Shown here: one piece after another, positions 1 to 9,013 of the stretch
How positions within the stretch are numbered: the stretch's first letter is position 1
Layout of the letters: each line of letters starts with the position of its first letter
Source: Bacteroidales bacterium
GTDB taxonomy: Bacteria > Bacteroidota > Bacteroidia > Bacteroidales > UBA4417
NCBI GenBank assembly: GCA_016707705.1
Contig: JADJHD010000034.1
Coordinates: 1-39,037 of the forward strand
Direction of reading: 5' to 3'
DNA: 39,037 bases
Translations under genes and position numbers: made by a program
Notes under the pieces: model-generated
Databases searched by the model: none
Told to the model about the DNA's origin: nothing
The model's input: the letters and a program-made list of their open reading frames with translations, nothing else

Positions 1-1511
1 CGGTTACACAGAGGAATGCAATTTCTAATCCGGCAACCGGGTTAATAATATTTCAGTCAGATGGCGTTCCCGGATTTTATTTCAATTCAGGCAATACTGC
101 AGCACCGGTTTGGGAAATGGTTGGAGCATCCGCTGGCTGGGGACTTACTGGCAATACCGGAGTTTCAGCTTCAAATTTTATCGGAACCATTGATAACTCA
201 GCATTAAACTTCAGAATAGGCAACCAAAATGCTGGAAGAATCGAGTTAGACCCGCTATGCACCTTCCTGGGATATCAATCCGGATCCAGCCCTGCAAGTG
301 GATATGCCAATACCGGAATGGGCGCATTTACTTTATTTTCCAACATCGAAGGAACTAAAAATGTTGCTGATGGTGCTTACGCATTGTACAGTAATATCTC
401 CGGGAGTTACAATACAGCAAGTGGGTATAACAGCCTGACGAAAAACCGGGCCGGTTCAAAGTCAACAGCAATAGGTGCATTTGCACTTTCCAAATCAAAT
501 GACCAGCTGGCAGAGTTCGATGCTGCTAATGTAGCTATTGGTTATTCTGCAATGTATGGGCCGGGTGGAATTACTGCAACAAGTACAGGAATACAGAACA
601 CCGCTGTTGGAACAGAATCCCTCAGTTTACTTTCCAGCGGTTCTTTAAACACTGTTATAGGTTACCGCTCTGCCTTCAATACTTCAACAGGTTCCCAAAA
701 TACAGGTTTGGGAGGTAATACCTTATTGATTAACACCACGGGATCCAATAATACTGCCCTAGGCTATATAGCACTTACTTCCAGCACGACAGGCAATCTA
801 AATACCGCTGTGGGCAGCAATGCTTCAGGTACTACAAGTTCCGGTTTCCAAAATACTTCTTTAGGTGCGAACTCTCTGGTAAACAATACCACCGGATCCT
901 ACAACACTGCAATTGGTTATAACACAGGTCCAAATACTTTTAATCTCGCCAATACCACAACCCTTGGAATCGATGCCTCCGCCACCGCCACCGACCAGGT
1001 TCGTATTGGCAATGTTTTCGTCAATTCCATCGGCGGCTATGTCAACTGGAGCAATATCTCCGATGGCCGCTTCAAGGAAAACCTGAGTGAAAATGTACCA
1101 GGGCTTTCCTTCATTACCCAACTTCGTCCGGTAACCTATCGCCTGAACCGCAACGCCATCAATGCCTATATTGGAGTTGATGCTGCTTACAAAGGAGAGG
1201 TCTTAAGTGGGATTACCTCTGGTTTTGTAGCCCAGGAAGTGGAGAAGGCAGCTCAGCAATTGGGATATGATTTTTCAGGAGTGGATGCTCCGAAAAATGA
1301 TAAGGATGTTTATGCCTTAAGGTACTCTGATTTTGTAGTGCCTTTGGTGAAGGCGGTGCAGGAGCTTGATGATCAGAATTCAGATTTGAAGTTGACAATA
1401 GATGGTCATCTTCAAAGAATAGAGAGTCAACAAAAAACTATCGAAAACCAGCAAGCCCAGATAGATGAGCTAAAGCAAATGGTACTTGAACTAATTCAAA
1501 CCTCCAAATAA
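1..1511 (+). CDS. Secreted fibre protein, NTAxG repeats + S74 chaperone domain (5' end outside window)
   Basis: The reading frame is open from base 3, so the signal peptide and first part of the shared N-terminal module lie upstream of the window. What remains starts inside the module (VTQRNAISNPATGLIIFQ). It continues into NTAxG-type repeats resembling the left-handed beta-roll of YadA-like adhesin heads (about nt 240-940), a linker (NTTTLGIDASA), and a C-terminal Peptidase_S74 intramolecular chaperone domain with the SDGRFKENL motif (Ser codon at 1059-1061). A short coiled coil rich in Q/E/L ends the protein. In phage tail spikes this domain trimerises the fibre and cleaves itself off just before that Ser; here the same role is inferred. 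The stop codon is 10 bp before the next paralogue, so the two are probably co-transcribed. Product and exact function are inferred from domain architecture only. Confidence 0.88.
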   Translation, partial: VTQRNAISNPATGLIIFQSDGVPGFYFNSGNTAAPVWEMVGASAGWGLTGNTGVSASNFIGTIDNSALNFRIGNQNAGRIELDPLCTFLGYQSGSSPASGYANTGMGAFTLFSNIEGTKNVADGAYALYSNISGSYNTASGYNSLTKNRAGSKSTAIGAFALSKSNDQLAEFDAANVAIGYSAMYGPGGITATSTGIQNTAVGTESLSLLSSGSLNTVIGYRSAFNTSTGSQNTGLGGNTLLINTTGSNNTALGYIALTSSTTGNLNTAVGSNASGTTSSGFQNTSLGANSLVNNTTGSYNTAIGYNTGPNTFNLANTTTLGIDASATATDQVRIGNVFVNSIGGYVNWSNISDGRFKENLSENVPGLSFITQLRPVTYRLNRNAINAYIGVDAAYKGEVLSGITSGFVAQEVEKAAQQLGYDFSGVDAPKNDKDVYALRYSDFVVPLVKAVQELDDQNSDLKLTIDGHLQRIESQQKTIENQQAQIDELKQMVLELIQTSK

Positions 1512-1521
1512 CTCAGATTTT

Positions 1522-2937
1522 ATGAAACTAACTACCGGGATTTTACTACTGTTCTTTCTAACAATTGGCCGGGTTAATGCACAGGTGGCAATTAACACCG
1601 ATGGCTCGACTCCCGACAATTCTGCCATGCTGGATGTTAAAGCCACAGATAAGGGTTTTCTCGTTCCCAGGATGACTCAGGATCAGAAAACGGCTATTTC
1701 AAATCCTGCAACCGGACTGATTATCTATCAAACCGATGGCTCCACAGGGCTCTACTATAATGCCGGGACAGCTGCAGTACCCGACTGGATTAAGGTTGGT
1801 TCAGGTAGCGGGCAATGGGCCAGTAATGGTAGTAACCTATACTATAGTGCAGGAAATGTCGGGATTGGCACGAATGCTCCTTCAGCATTGCTGGAGGTTA
1901 ATGGGGATGCTAAATTTAACGGGGTAACAATTGGAAGGGGTAGTGGGAGTATTATTACTAACACCGCAAATGGATATGGTGCTTTATCCAGTAATGAGAC
2001 AGGGAGTAATAACATTGCTATAGGAATTTCTGCACTCACCTGGAACAAGGCCGGTTCCCGGTCAGTCGCAATTGGTGCAAATGCATTGTATAGATCAAAT
2101 AACCTGTTAACTCCCTATAACGCTGACAATATTGCGATAGGTTATTGCTCTATGGTAGGGCCATCATACATTGGAGGCATCATCACCGGTATTCAGAATA
2201 CAGCTGTGGGTTCAGAGTCATTAGAAAGAATATCCTCAGGCTCTTCAAATGTGGCAGTAGGTTATACTGCAGGATATAACACCTCAAGTGGATTTCAGAA
2301 CACTGCCGTCGGAGCCAGTTCTTTAACACAAAATATGGATGGCTCGTATAATACAGCAATTGGTTATAACACAGGTCCAAATACTTTTAATCTCGCCAAT
2401 ACTACTACACTGGGCATTGATGCCCGTGCCACTTCTTCTGATCAGGTTCGAATAGGCAATGTTTTCGTTAATTCCATCGGTGGCTATGTCAACTGGAGCA
2501 ATATTTCCGATGGGCGTTTTAAGGAAAACCTGAGTGAAAATGTGCCGGGGCTTTCCTTCATTACCCAACTTCGTCCGGTAACCTATCGCCTGAACCGCAA
2601 TGCCATCAATGCCTATATTGGTGTTGATGCCGCCTGCAAGGGAGAAGCCTTGAGTGGAATCACCTCAGGTTTTGTGGCCCAGGAAGTGGAAAAGGCAGCC
2701 AAGCAGTTAGGGTATGATTTTTCCGGAGTAGATGCTCCCAAAAACGAAAAAGATGTATATGCCCTGAGATATTCTGATTTTGTGGTGCCTTTGGTGAAGG
2801 CAGTGCAGGAACTGAATACGGATAATAATTCACAGAAATTAAAGATAGAAGCACAGCAAAAAACTATCGAAAACCAGCAAGCCCAGATAGATGAGCTTAA
2901 GCTAATGGTACTTCAACTCATACAAAACTCCAAATAA
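1522..2937 (+). CDS. Secreted fibre protein, N-module + NTAxG repeats + S74 chaperone domain
   Basis: The 471-residue protein has a clear signal peptide (MKLTTGILLLFFLTIGRVNA), then the shared N-terminal module at about residues 21-95, and a VGIGTNAPSALLEVNG segment typical of tail-fibre-like proteins at about 112-130. A short set of NTAxG/NIAIG repeats follows at about 150-290. The S74 chaperone domain has SDGRFKENL (Ser329) and a C-terminal coiled coil follows. Trimeric assembly with self-cleavage is known for this family in phages and is inferred here. The start follows the previous stop by 10 bp, and the same 10-bp junction recurs before the next gene, so this is one unit of a tandem duplication. 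From the end of the repeats through S74 its DNA is almost the same as in the preceding gene. Confidence 0.9.
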   Translation: MKLTTGILLLFFLTIGRVNAQVAINTDGSTPDNSAMLDVKATDKGFLVPRMTQDQKTAISNPATGLIIYQTDGSTGLYYNAGTAAVPDWIKVGSGSGQWASNGSNLYYSAGNVGIGTNAPSALLEVNGDAKFNGVTIGRGSGSIITNTANGYGALSSNETGSNNIAIGISALTWNKAGSRSVAIGANALYRSNNLLTPYNADNIAIGYCSMVGPSYIGGIITGIQNTAVGSESLERISSGSSNVAVGYTAGYNTSSGFQNTAVGASSLTQNMDGSYNTAIGYNTGPNTFNLANTTTLGIDARATSSDQVRIGNVFVNSIGGYVNWSNISDGRFKENLSENVPGLSFITQLRPVTYRLNRNAINAYIGVDAACKGEALSGITSGFVAQEVEKAAKQLGYDFSGVDAPKNEKDVYALRYSDFVVPLVKAVQELNTDNNSQKLKIEAQQKTIENQQAQIDELKLMVLQLIQNSK

Positions 2938-2947
2938 CTCAGATTCC

Positions 2948-4979
2948 ATGAAACTAACTACCGGGATTTTACTACTGTTCTTTCTAACAATTGGCCGGGT
3001 AAATGCACAGGTGGCGATTAACACCGATGGATCGACTCCCGACAATTCTGCCATGATGGATGTGAAAAGCACAACCAAGGGATTTCTTGTGCCCAGAATG
3101 ACAAATGGTCAGAAAACATCTATTGCAAATCCAGCAACCGGACTGATTATCTATCAGACTGATGGCTCCACAGGGCTATACTATAATGCCGGGACGCCTG
3201 AAGCACCCGAATGGATAAAGGTTGGATCCGGCAGCGGACAGTGGACAAGCAATGGCAACAGTATTTATTACAATACGGGCGGCAATGTTGGGATTGGCAC
3301 CAATGCTCCGGCAGCATTACTTGATGTTAATGGTGATGCACGTATTAATGGTGTCACAATTGGCAGGGGAAGCGGAAATGTTACAACCAATACCTCTATT
3401 GGTGTCAATGCCCTTAACGCAAATGCATTTGGTGATTTCAATACTGCGGCCGGATATCAGTCACTCTATACAAATACAAACGGTTCTTTCAACACTGCCT
3501 TCGGTACCCAGTCACTGTTTTCCAATACCACTGGTACATACAATACAGCAAATGGCTTGTATTCCCTCTTTACCAACTCAACAGGATATTTTAATACTGC
3601 AAGTGGTTTCCGAAGTCTTTATTCCAATACAAATGGGCATGATAACACAGCCAACGGTGTAAATTCCCTGAATTCCAATACCACAGGTATACACAATACA
3701 GCATCTGGCTCGCATGCACTATACTCCAATATTGCCGGAAGAGAGAACACGGCAATAGGTTTTAATGCTCTGTATTCAAGCACTTTTGTTTCCGGCAACA
3801 CAGCTGTTGGCTGGAAATCCTTGTTTAATAACACTATAGGATATAGTAATGTTGCTGTTGGATACCAGTCTCTTTTTTCGAATGTTTCCGGAACGGGTAA
3901 CACAGCTATGGGTAATAATTCCTTAATGAACAATACTACCGGATTTGACCTGACAGCCTATGGCATACAGTCCCTGGAGCATAACACCTTTGGCAGATAC
4001 AATACAGCTTTAGGGGCCCGATCATTGTATTCCAACATATCCGGCAGCTATAATACAGCCGTTGGACTTAATTCAATGTACAACAATACGACAGGAAGTT
4101 ACAACACTAGCGGAGGGCTTAATAGCTTAAGCTACAACCAAACCGGTAACAGAAATTCTGCATTTGGGTTTAATGCTTTATTTTGGAATGAATCTGATGA
4201 TAATACAGCCATGGGTTACGAGTCTTCACCTAATATTACTACCGGTTTTCAGAACACAGCTATAGGGGCAAGATCTATGTTATACAATGACATTGGTTCA
4301 TATAACACAGCAGGTTCGGCGCTCTTTCCTCTTCGGTTTCGGACGCCTAGGTTCCAATTCGCTGGTTAGTAATGCCTCTGGATCCTATAACACTGCAATC
4401 GGATACAATACCGGCCCAAATGCAGCAGCCCTTTCAAATACAACCACCTTGGGAATTGATGCCCGTGCCACTGCCACCGACCAGGTTCGAATAGGCAATG
4501 TTTTCGTTAATTCCATCGGTGGCTATGTCAACTGGAGCAATATCTCCGATGGACGCTTTAAGGAAAACCTGAGTGAAAATGTGCCGGGGCTTTCCTTCAT
4601 TACACAACTTCGTCCGGTAACTTATCGACTGAACCGCAATGCCATCAATGCCTATATTGGGGTTGATGCTGCCTACAAAGGAGAGGCGATGAGTGGAATC
4701 ACCTCCGGTTTTGTAGCCCAGGAAGTGGAGAAGGCAGCTCAACAATTGGGATATGATTTTTCAGGAGTGGATGCTCCTAAAAATGATAAGGATGTGTATG
4801 CCCTGAGATATGCTGATTTTGTGGTGCCTTTGGTGAAGGCGGTGCAGGAACAGCAACAGCAAATCACAGATCTTAAAAATGACAATACAGAATTGAAGTC
4901 GGTTATTGAAGAACTCAGAGCGATCAACCTTGCAATTGAGCAAAGGCTTAAAGCGCTGGAAGGCTCTGCGTCCGAATAA
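2948..4979 (+). pseudogene. Secreted fibre protein of the same family, interrupted by one frameshift
   Basis: The signal peptide is the same as in the gene before it, followed by the shared N-module and about 18 NTAxG repeats (17 residues each, pattern NTTGxxNTAxGxxSLxS). The first frame runs into a stop at 4367-4369 with non-family residues from about 4315. The family sequence resumes in another frame (GSNSLVSNASGSYNTAIGYN) and runs through S74 (Ser codon 4545-4547) and a Q/E/L coiled coil to 4979. The break at about 4310-4350 equals a 1-nt insertion or 2-nt deletion. Joined, the product would be about 677 residues, an ordinary family length. Either this copy is inactivated or the base is a sequencing error. 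A strong terminator follows, so it is probably the last gene of the three-gene tandem unit. Confidence 0.85.
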
Positions 4980-5047
4980 TGATTATAACCCATTCAAACT
5001 AAAGCACTTTCTATCTGTTAGATTATTCACATCAAAGCAATTAAGTG

Positions 5048-5078
5048 AAGAAGAAGGAAATCAACCTTCTTCTTTTTT
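5048..5078 (+). terminator. Rho-independent terminator
   Basis: A perfect 10-bp stem (AAGAAGAAGG at 5048-5057 with CCTTCTTCTT at 5065-5074) and a 7-nt loop AAATCAA overlap and are followed by a T-tract (5073-5078). It lies 69 bp after the frameshifted fibre gene and 69 bp before the next one, so it probably separates the first three fibre genes from the fourth. Confidence 0.8.
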
Positions 5079-5146
5079 CATAAACTGGTCAGTAAAAGAA
5101 TCTGGCAAGAATCACCGAAATTCCAAATCCCCAATAAAAAACGCCA

Positions 5147-7387
5147 ATGAAAAATCTCTTTGTTATTGCTGCCCTTCTTCTTGGAATCAGCCTGCAGGCA
5201 CAGGTTTCAGTTAATACTGATGGCTCTGCTCCTGATAATTCAGCCATGCTGGATGTAAAAAGCAGTGATAAAGGGATTTTGATACCCCGGTTAACATTTG
5301 CACAGCGGAATGCCATTGTGAGTCCGGCTAACGGTTTAATGGTTTACCAGACGGATAATACACCTGGGTTTTATTACAACTCCGGAACTTCTGCAAGCCC
5401 GGCATGGCAGATTGTGGGCACCGGCTCAGGATGGGGACTGGCTGGTAACGGCGGGACTGCTGCAGCATCCAACTTTATCGGGACAACCGATAACGTGCCT
5501 CTCACATTTAAGGTGAATAACCAGGTAGCCGGCAAAATTGACCCTGTCTCCAATACCTCCCTGGGCTATCAGTCGATGAATATTACAACAACAGGCAGTG
5601 AAAATGCAGCATTCGGCTATCAGACCCTTGCAACCAATACCGTGGGCAACCAGAATTCGGCATTTGGATTTCAATCGCTAAAGTCAAATACCAACGGAAA
5701 CTATAATACCGGAATTGGCCATTGGGCGATGTATTCCAATACTGTAGGCGATGACAATGTAGCTGTTGGATTGATGGCTTTGTTTACAAATTCTTCAGGA
5801 CATCATAATTCGGCACTGGGGAATTTTGCCCTTCGCTACAATACCAATGGCTATGGCAATAGCGCATTTGGCTTCAATTCTTTATACGATAATACTTCAG
5901 GACTTAATAATACTGGTCTCGGATTGAATTCACTTTCCTCCAATACCCTGGGAAATGACAACACAGCTGTGGGCAATTCATCCATGCTTTTTAATGTATC
6001 TGGAAATCAGAATACTGCATTTGGTAGTTATTCCCTGTATAACAATGCAACAGGTTCAAATAATACTGCAATTGGCTATCAGTCAATTTACACCAGCAAT
6101 TCTTCTGCCTATAATGTGGCTGTTGGCTATCAATCCATGTATGCAACCAGCAGCGGCGACGAAAACACCGCACTTGGTTATCAGTCACTTCTTACCAACA
6201 CAACCGGATACAGCAATGCTGCGGCAGGAATGCTGTCGATGTACTACAATACCACAGGATATAGCAATGCAGCATTCGGGGCGAGGAGCTTGTATTCCAA
6301 TACATCAGGCCACCACAACACCGCTATCGGGATGATGGCTATGCATGATAATACATTTGGTTATTCAAATACTGCCATAGGGAATGGCGCCCTGTCATCA
6401 AATTCGAACGGAAATAATAATACAGCAGTTGGAGCAGGGGCACTGGCCTCCAGCTCATCAGGAAGTGAAAATACTGCGATGGGAGTAAATGCCCTTGGAG
6501 GCAATAATACTGGAAATTACAACCTTGCCTTTGGCGTTAATGCCCTGGGATCAAGTGCCTGGGGAAATGACAACACCGTGGGTGGCCATGCGGCTATGTA
6601 TTACAACTTTACCGGCAATTACAATTCAGCCTGGGGACGAGAAGCCCTGTTGAACAGCACGTCAGATCATAATACCGGACTCGGGTACCATTCTGCCTGG
6701 GTTACAACCACTGGTTTTCAGAATACTGCCATTGGATCGAACTCTATGGTTAACAATACTACCGGATCCTATAATACGGCAATCGGCTATAATACAGGCC
6801 CAAACTCAGCAAACCTGAGCAATACCACAACCTTGGGAATTGATGCCCGCGCTACAGCAACTGATCAGGTTCGCATTGGGAATATTTTCGTCAATTCCAT
6901 CGGCGGCTATGTCAACTGGAGCAATATCTCCGATGGTCGATTCAAGGAAAACCTCAACGAAAATGTGCCCGGACTATCCTTTATTACACAGCTTCGCCCG
7001 GTTACATACCGACTGAACCGTAACGCCATCAATGCTTATCTTGGAATAGATGCGGCATCCAAAGGCGAAACTATGAGTGGAATCACCACAGGCTTTGTTG
7101 CTCAGGAAGTCGAGAAGGCAGCCCAAAATCTTGGTTATGATTTTTCCGGAGTGGATGCTCCTAAAAACGAAAAAGATGTATATGCCCTGAGATATTCAGA
7201 TTTTGTTGTGCCATTGGTGAAGGCAGTACAGGAACAGCAACTGGAGATAGAACTCCTGAAAACCGAGAATTCATTGATGAAATCATCAAATGATGAAATT
7301 AAGGTTGAAAATGAAAAATTAAAGGCAGACAATGCAGCCTTCGAAAAAAGATTGAGCATATTGGAAAGTAAATTACAAGGCAGATAA
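5147..7387 (+). CDS. Long secreted fibre protein, N-module + about 24 NTAxG repeats + S74 domain
   Basis: The 746-residue protein is the longest intact S74 fibre in the window. It has a signal peptide (MKNLFVIAALLLGISLQA), the shared N-module at about residues 19-115, and a linker naming the conserved element GWGLAGNGGT. About 24 NTAxG repeats of 17 residues run from about 140 to 560, with consensus NTTGxxNTAxGxxSLYS. The S74 chaperone domain follows, with SDGRFKENL (Ser595), and a charged coiled coil ends the protein (about 700-746). Related proteins form homotrimeric stalks; this is inferred here. The gene has its own unit: a terminator lies upstream and a probable hairpin terminator downstream. 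The S74 part is close to that of the three preceding genes, while the signal peptide and N-module are clearly diverged, so the two ends have different histories. Confidence 0.92.
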   Translation: MKNLFVIAALLLGISLQAQVSVNTDGSAPDNSAMLDVKSSDKGILIPRLTFAQRNAIVSPANGLMVYQTDNTPGFYYNSGTSASPAWQIVGTGSGWGLAGNGGTAAASNFIGTTDNVPLTFKVNNQVAGKIDPVSNTSLGYQSMNITTTGSENAAFGYQTLATNTVGNQNSAFGFQSLKSNTNGNYNTGIGHWAMYSNTVGDDNVAVGLMALFTNSSGHHNSALGNFALRYNTNGYGNSAFGFNSLYDNTSGLNNTGLGLNSLSSNTLGNDNTAVGNSSMLFNVSGNQNTAFGSYSLYNNATGSNNTAIGYQSIYTSNSSAYNVAVGYQSMYATSSGDENTALGYQSLLTNTTGYSNAAAGMLSMYYNTTGYSNAAFGARSLYSNTSGHHNTAIGMMAMHDNTFGYSNTAIGNGALSSNSNGNNNTAVGAGALASSSSGSENTAMGVNALGGNNTGNYNLAFGVNALGSSAWGNDNTVGGHAAMYYNFTGNYNSAWGREALLNSTSDHNTGLGYHSAWVTTTGFQNTAIGSNSMVNNTTGSYNTAIGYNTGPNSANLSNTTTLGIDARATATDQVRIGNIFVNSIGGYVNWSNISDGRFKENLNENVPGLSFITQLRPVTYRLNRNAINAYLGIDAASKGETMSGITTGFVAQEVEKAAQNLGYDFSGVDAPKNEKDVYALRYSDFVVPLVKAVQEQQLEIELLKTENSLMKSSNDEIKVENEKLKADNAAFEKRLSILESKLQGR

Positions 7388-7439
7388 GCAATTATTCCTT
7401 GAGAATTGAGCAGTAGTTGATTGCTGAAAATACTATTAC

Positions 7440-7489
7440 AACGCTGATGCCTGTGAGAATAAAGTTTCCACATGTTCCAGCGTTTTTAT
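7440..7489 (+). terminator. Probable hairpin terminator after the fourth fibre gene
   Basis: AACGCTG (7440-7446) pairs with CAGCGTT (7478-7484) around a 31-nt loop that holds a further short CTGTG/CACAT pairing. A T-rich run follows. The stem is 7 bp and the loop is long, so this is less certain than the terminator at 5048. Confidence 0.5.
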
Positions 7490-8161
7490 TTTATCTGCCC
7501 CAAATTCACTTCAATATCAAGTTTCTATCCATTTTCCTTCAAGAAATTATGGTATTAATCAATGTATGGGACAATAAATCAACTAATTAAATTATTTATT
7601 TGTAATCAGTCTAAACAATTTATCTTCTATTCCTGTTATTATTCATCATTTAGCGCCTGCATATTCATTTGCCAGGCTTCACAAATCCCGATTCATTGGG
7701 ATTGGATTACAGCTTCCAGTAGATCTCGTTATTTTTTTTGACAAGATGGCTGTTCAATTACCCGATTTCCATCATTAGGGCTTACGATCAAATCTTGTCT
7801 TGCTTCCCCTTTTTCTCGTTCTGTAGTTTTCACTCATTGATTATCATGAACCGCTTCATATGGGGAAATTCCTGCCTGTTTATTGTCTTCCAATTGGATT
7901 GAAAAAGCTTTTTCAAAAATTCATCAATGCTGAGAGTTGTGTGAATTTTATTTCATCCGGAACTGGAATGGAATTTTTGAAATACTGTCCGACAATCCCG
8001 GATGTCCAGTTAAGCACTGTTCACAATTGCATTGCTCGCAGGAGAACTGCCTTTATTGATAATCATCATCATTTTCAGAATCACTAATGGGAGAGTATTC
8101 GCTGAAACGAATCCCTCATACGAGATAATTACTTGAATCTTAATCTATAAATACCAGAGAA
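7490..8161. other. Gene-free stretch
   Basis: About 670 bp of AT-rich sequence with no convincing gene. The longest open frame (7860-8087) has no family-like sequence, no signal peptide and no ribosome binding site. It may hold the promoter of the cupin gene, but I could not identify a clear TTTG/TAnnTTTG pair. Confidence 0.5.
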
Positions 8162-8779
8162 ATGGAAAGAAGAAATTTTTTGGCAATGTCAGGGCTGCTA
8201 ACGGCTTTTGGTGCAACAGTGCCATCCAGTTTATTGGCACTAAGCAGCAGTCCTGAAGAAGTAAAAAAGATTGACCCCGTGCTTCTGCCTTCACTGGCTC
8301 CACTTGACGATAAAGGCGGGATGGATATTCGGGTTTGGGTTCGTTCAGGAATGACCAACGGGGTTTTCTCAAGTGTTGAAACTGCTGTAGCTCCGAAATT
8401 AATGGGACCTCCACCTCATTACCATCATGAACTTGATGAGCTGATGTATGTGATTGAAGGAACCGCCAGCATCCTGATAGGTGATGATATGATTGAAGTA
8501 AAAGCCGGTGGCTGGCATTTGAGGCCCAGGGAGATCAAGCATACATTTTGGAATGCTTCCGATCAGAAACTTCGGTTCTTCGATATGTATTTCAATCAAC
8601 CTTTTGAGGAATACCTGGAAGAAATCTTTCACAAACTGACCGCAGAAAACGGATACGAGGAAGGTTCCGAGAAGAAGAACAATGCGATTTGGGCATTGAA
8701 TGATAAATTCGGATTGGTGTTTCCTGAGGATTCCTTCGGACAGCGGACTGAAATAATGAAGCAATTCGGACTAAAGTAA
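8162..8779 (+). CDS. Tat-exported cupin-fold protein
   Basis: The 205-residue protein begins MERRNFLAMSGLLTAFGATV, a twin-arginine (Tat) signal with RR at 3-4 and a hydrophobic stretch. Cupin motif 1 is intact: HYHHELDELMYVIEG gives metal ligands His86, His88 and Glu93. Cupin motif 2 (GGWHLRPREIKHTFWN) keeps His127, although the usual Gly of PxG is Glu. A single cupin barrel thus spans about 80-145, followed by a charged helical tail. Tat export suggests the metal is loaded in the cytoplasm before folding. The substrate is unknown; such proteins include dioxygenases, isomerases and non-enzymatic binders. It lacks the N-module of its neighbours and sits alone between two gene-free stretches, so a role with the fibres is not shown. 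Confidence 0.85.
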   Translation: MERRNFLAMSGLLTAFGATVPSSLLALSSSPEEVKKIDPVLLPSLAPLDDKGGMDIRVWVRSGMTNGVFSSVETAVAPKLMGPPPHYHHELDELMYVIEGTASILIGDDMIEVKAGGWHLRPREIKHTFWNASDQKLRFFDMYFNQPFEEYLEEIFHKLTAENGYEEGSEKKNNAIWALNDKFGLVFPEDSFGQRTEIMKQFGLK

Positions 8780-8860
8780 TCCACTCCTGTCTGAGTTGGA
8801 AGGTCGGTATCTGGAGTATGAATCCGGAAAATGCCAACAAACATCTATTTCTTTCTCCTA

Positions 8861-8917
8861 TCCTCCAGCGGGCGAATGAATTCCTGCTTTTGGATTCTGT
8901 CCTCCAGCTGGCGGATG
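8861..8917. repeat. Two short direct repeats TCCTCCAGC-GGCG
   Basis: TCCTCCAGCGGGCGAATG (8861-8878) and TCCTCCAGCTGGCGGATG (8900-8917) differ at two positions and lie 21 bp apart in the gap after the cupin gene. Each contains a CCAGC-GGCGG-like partial palindrome. They may be remnants of a dispersed short repeat; no function is apparent. Confidence 0.4.
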
Positions 8918-9013
8918 GCTCCTGACTTCTTTTTGAAACAGCATCTTTAGACAATCTCTTAATGACTTTTCGCCTGCCAATCCGGGATAGTTGTTAAATA
9001 AAACTCTTATCAA

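Noticed and set aside
7860..8087. Small 75-residue gene
   Set aside because: No ribosome binding site, no recognisable sequence, and composition like the surrounding gap.
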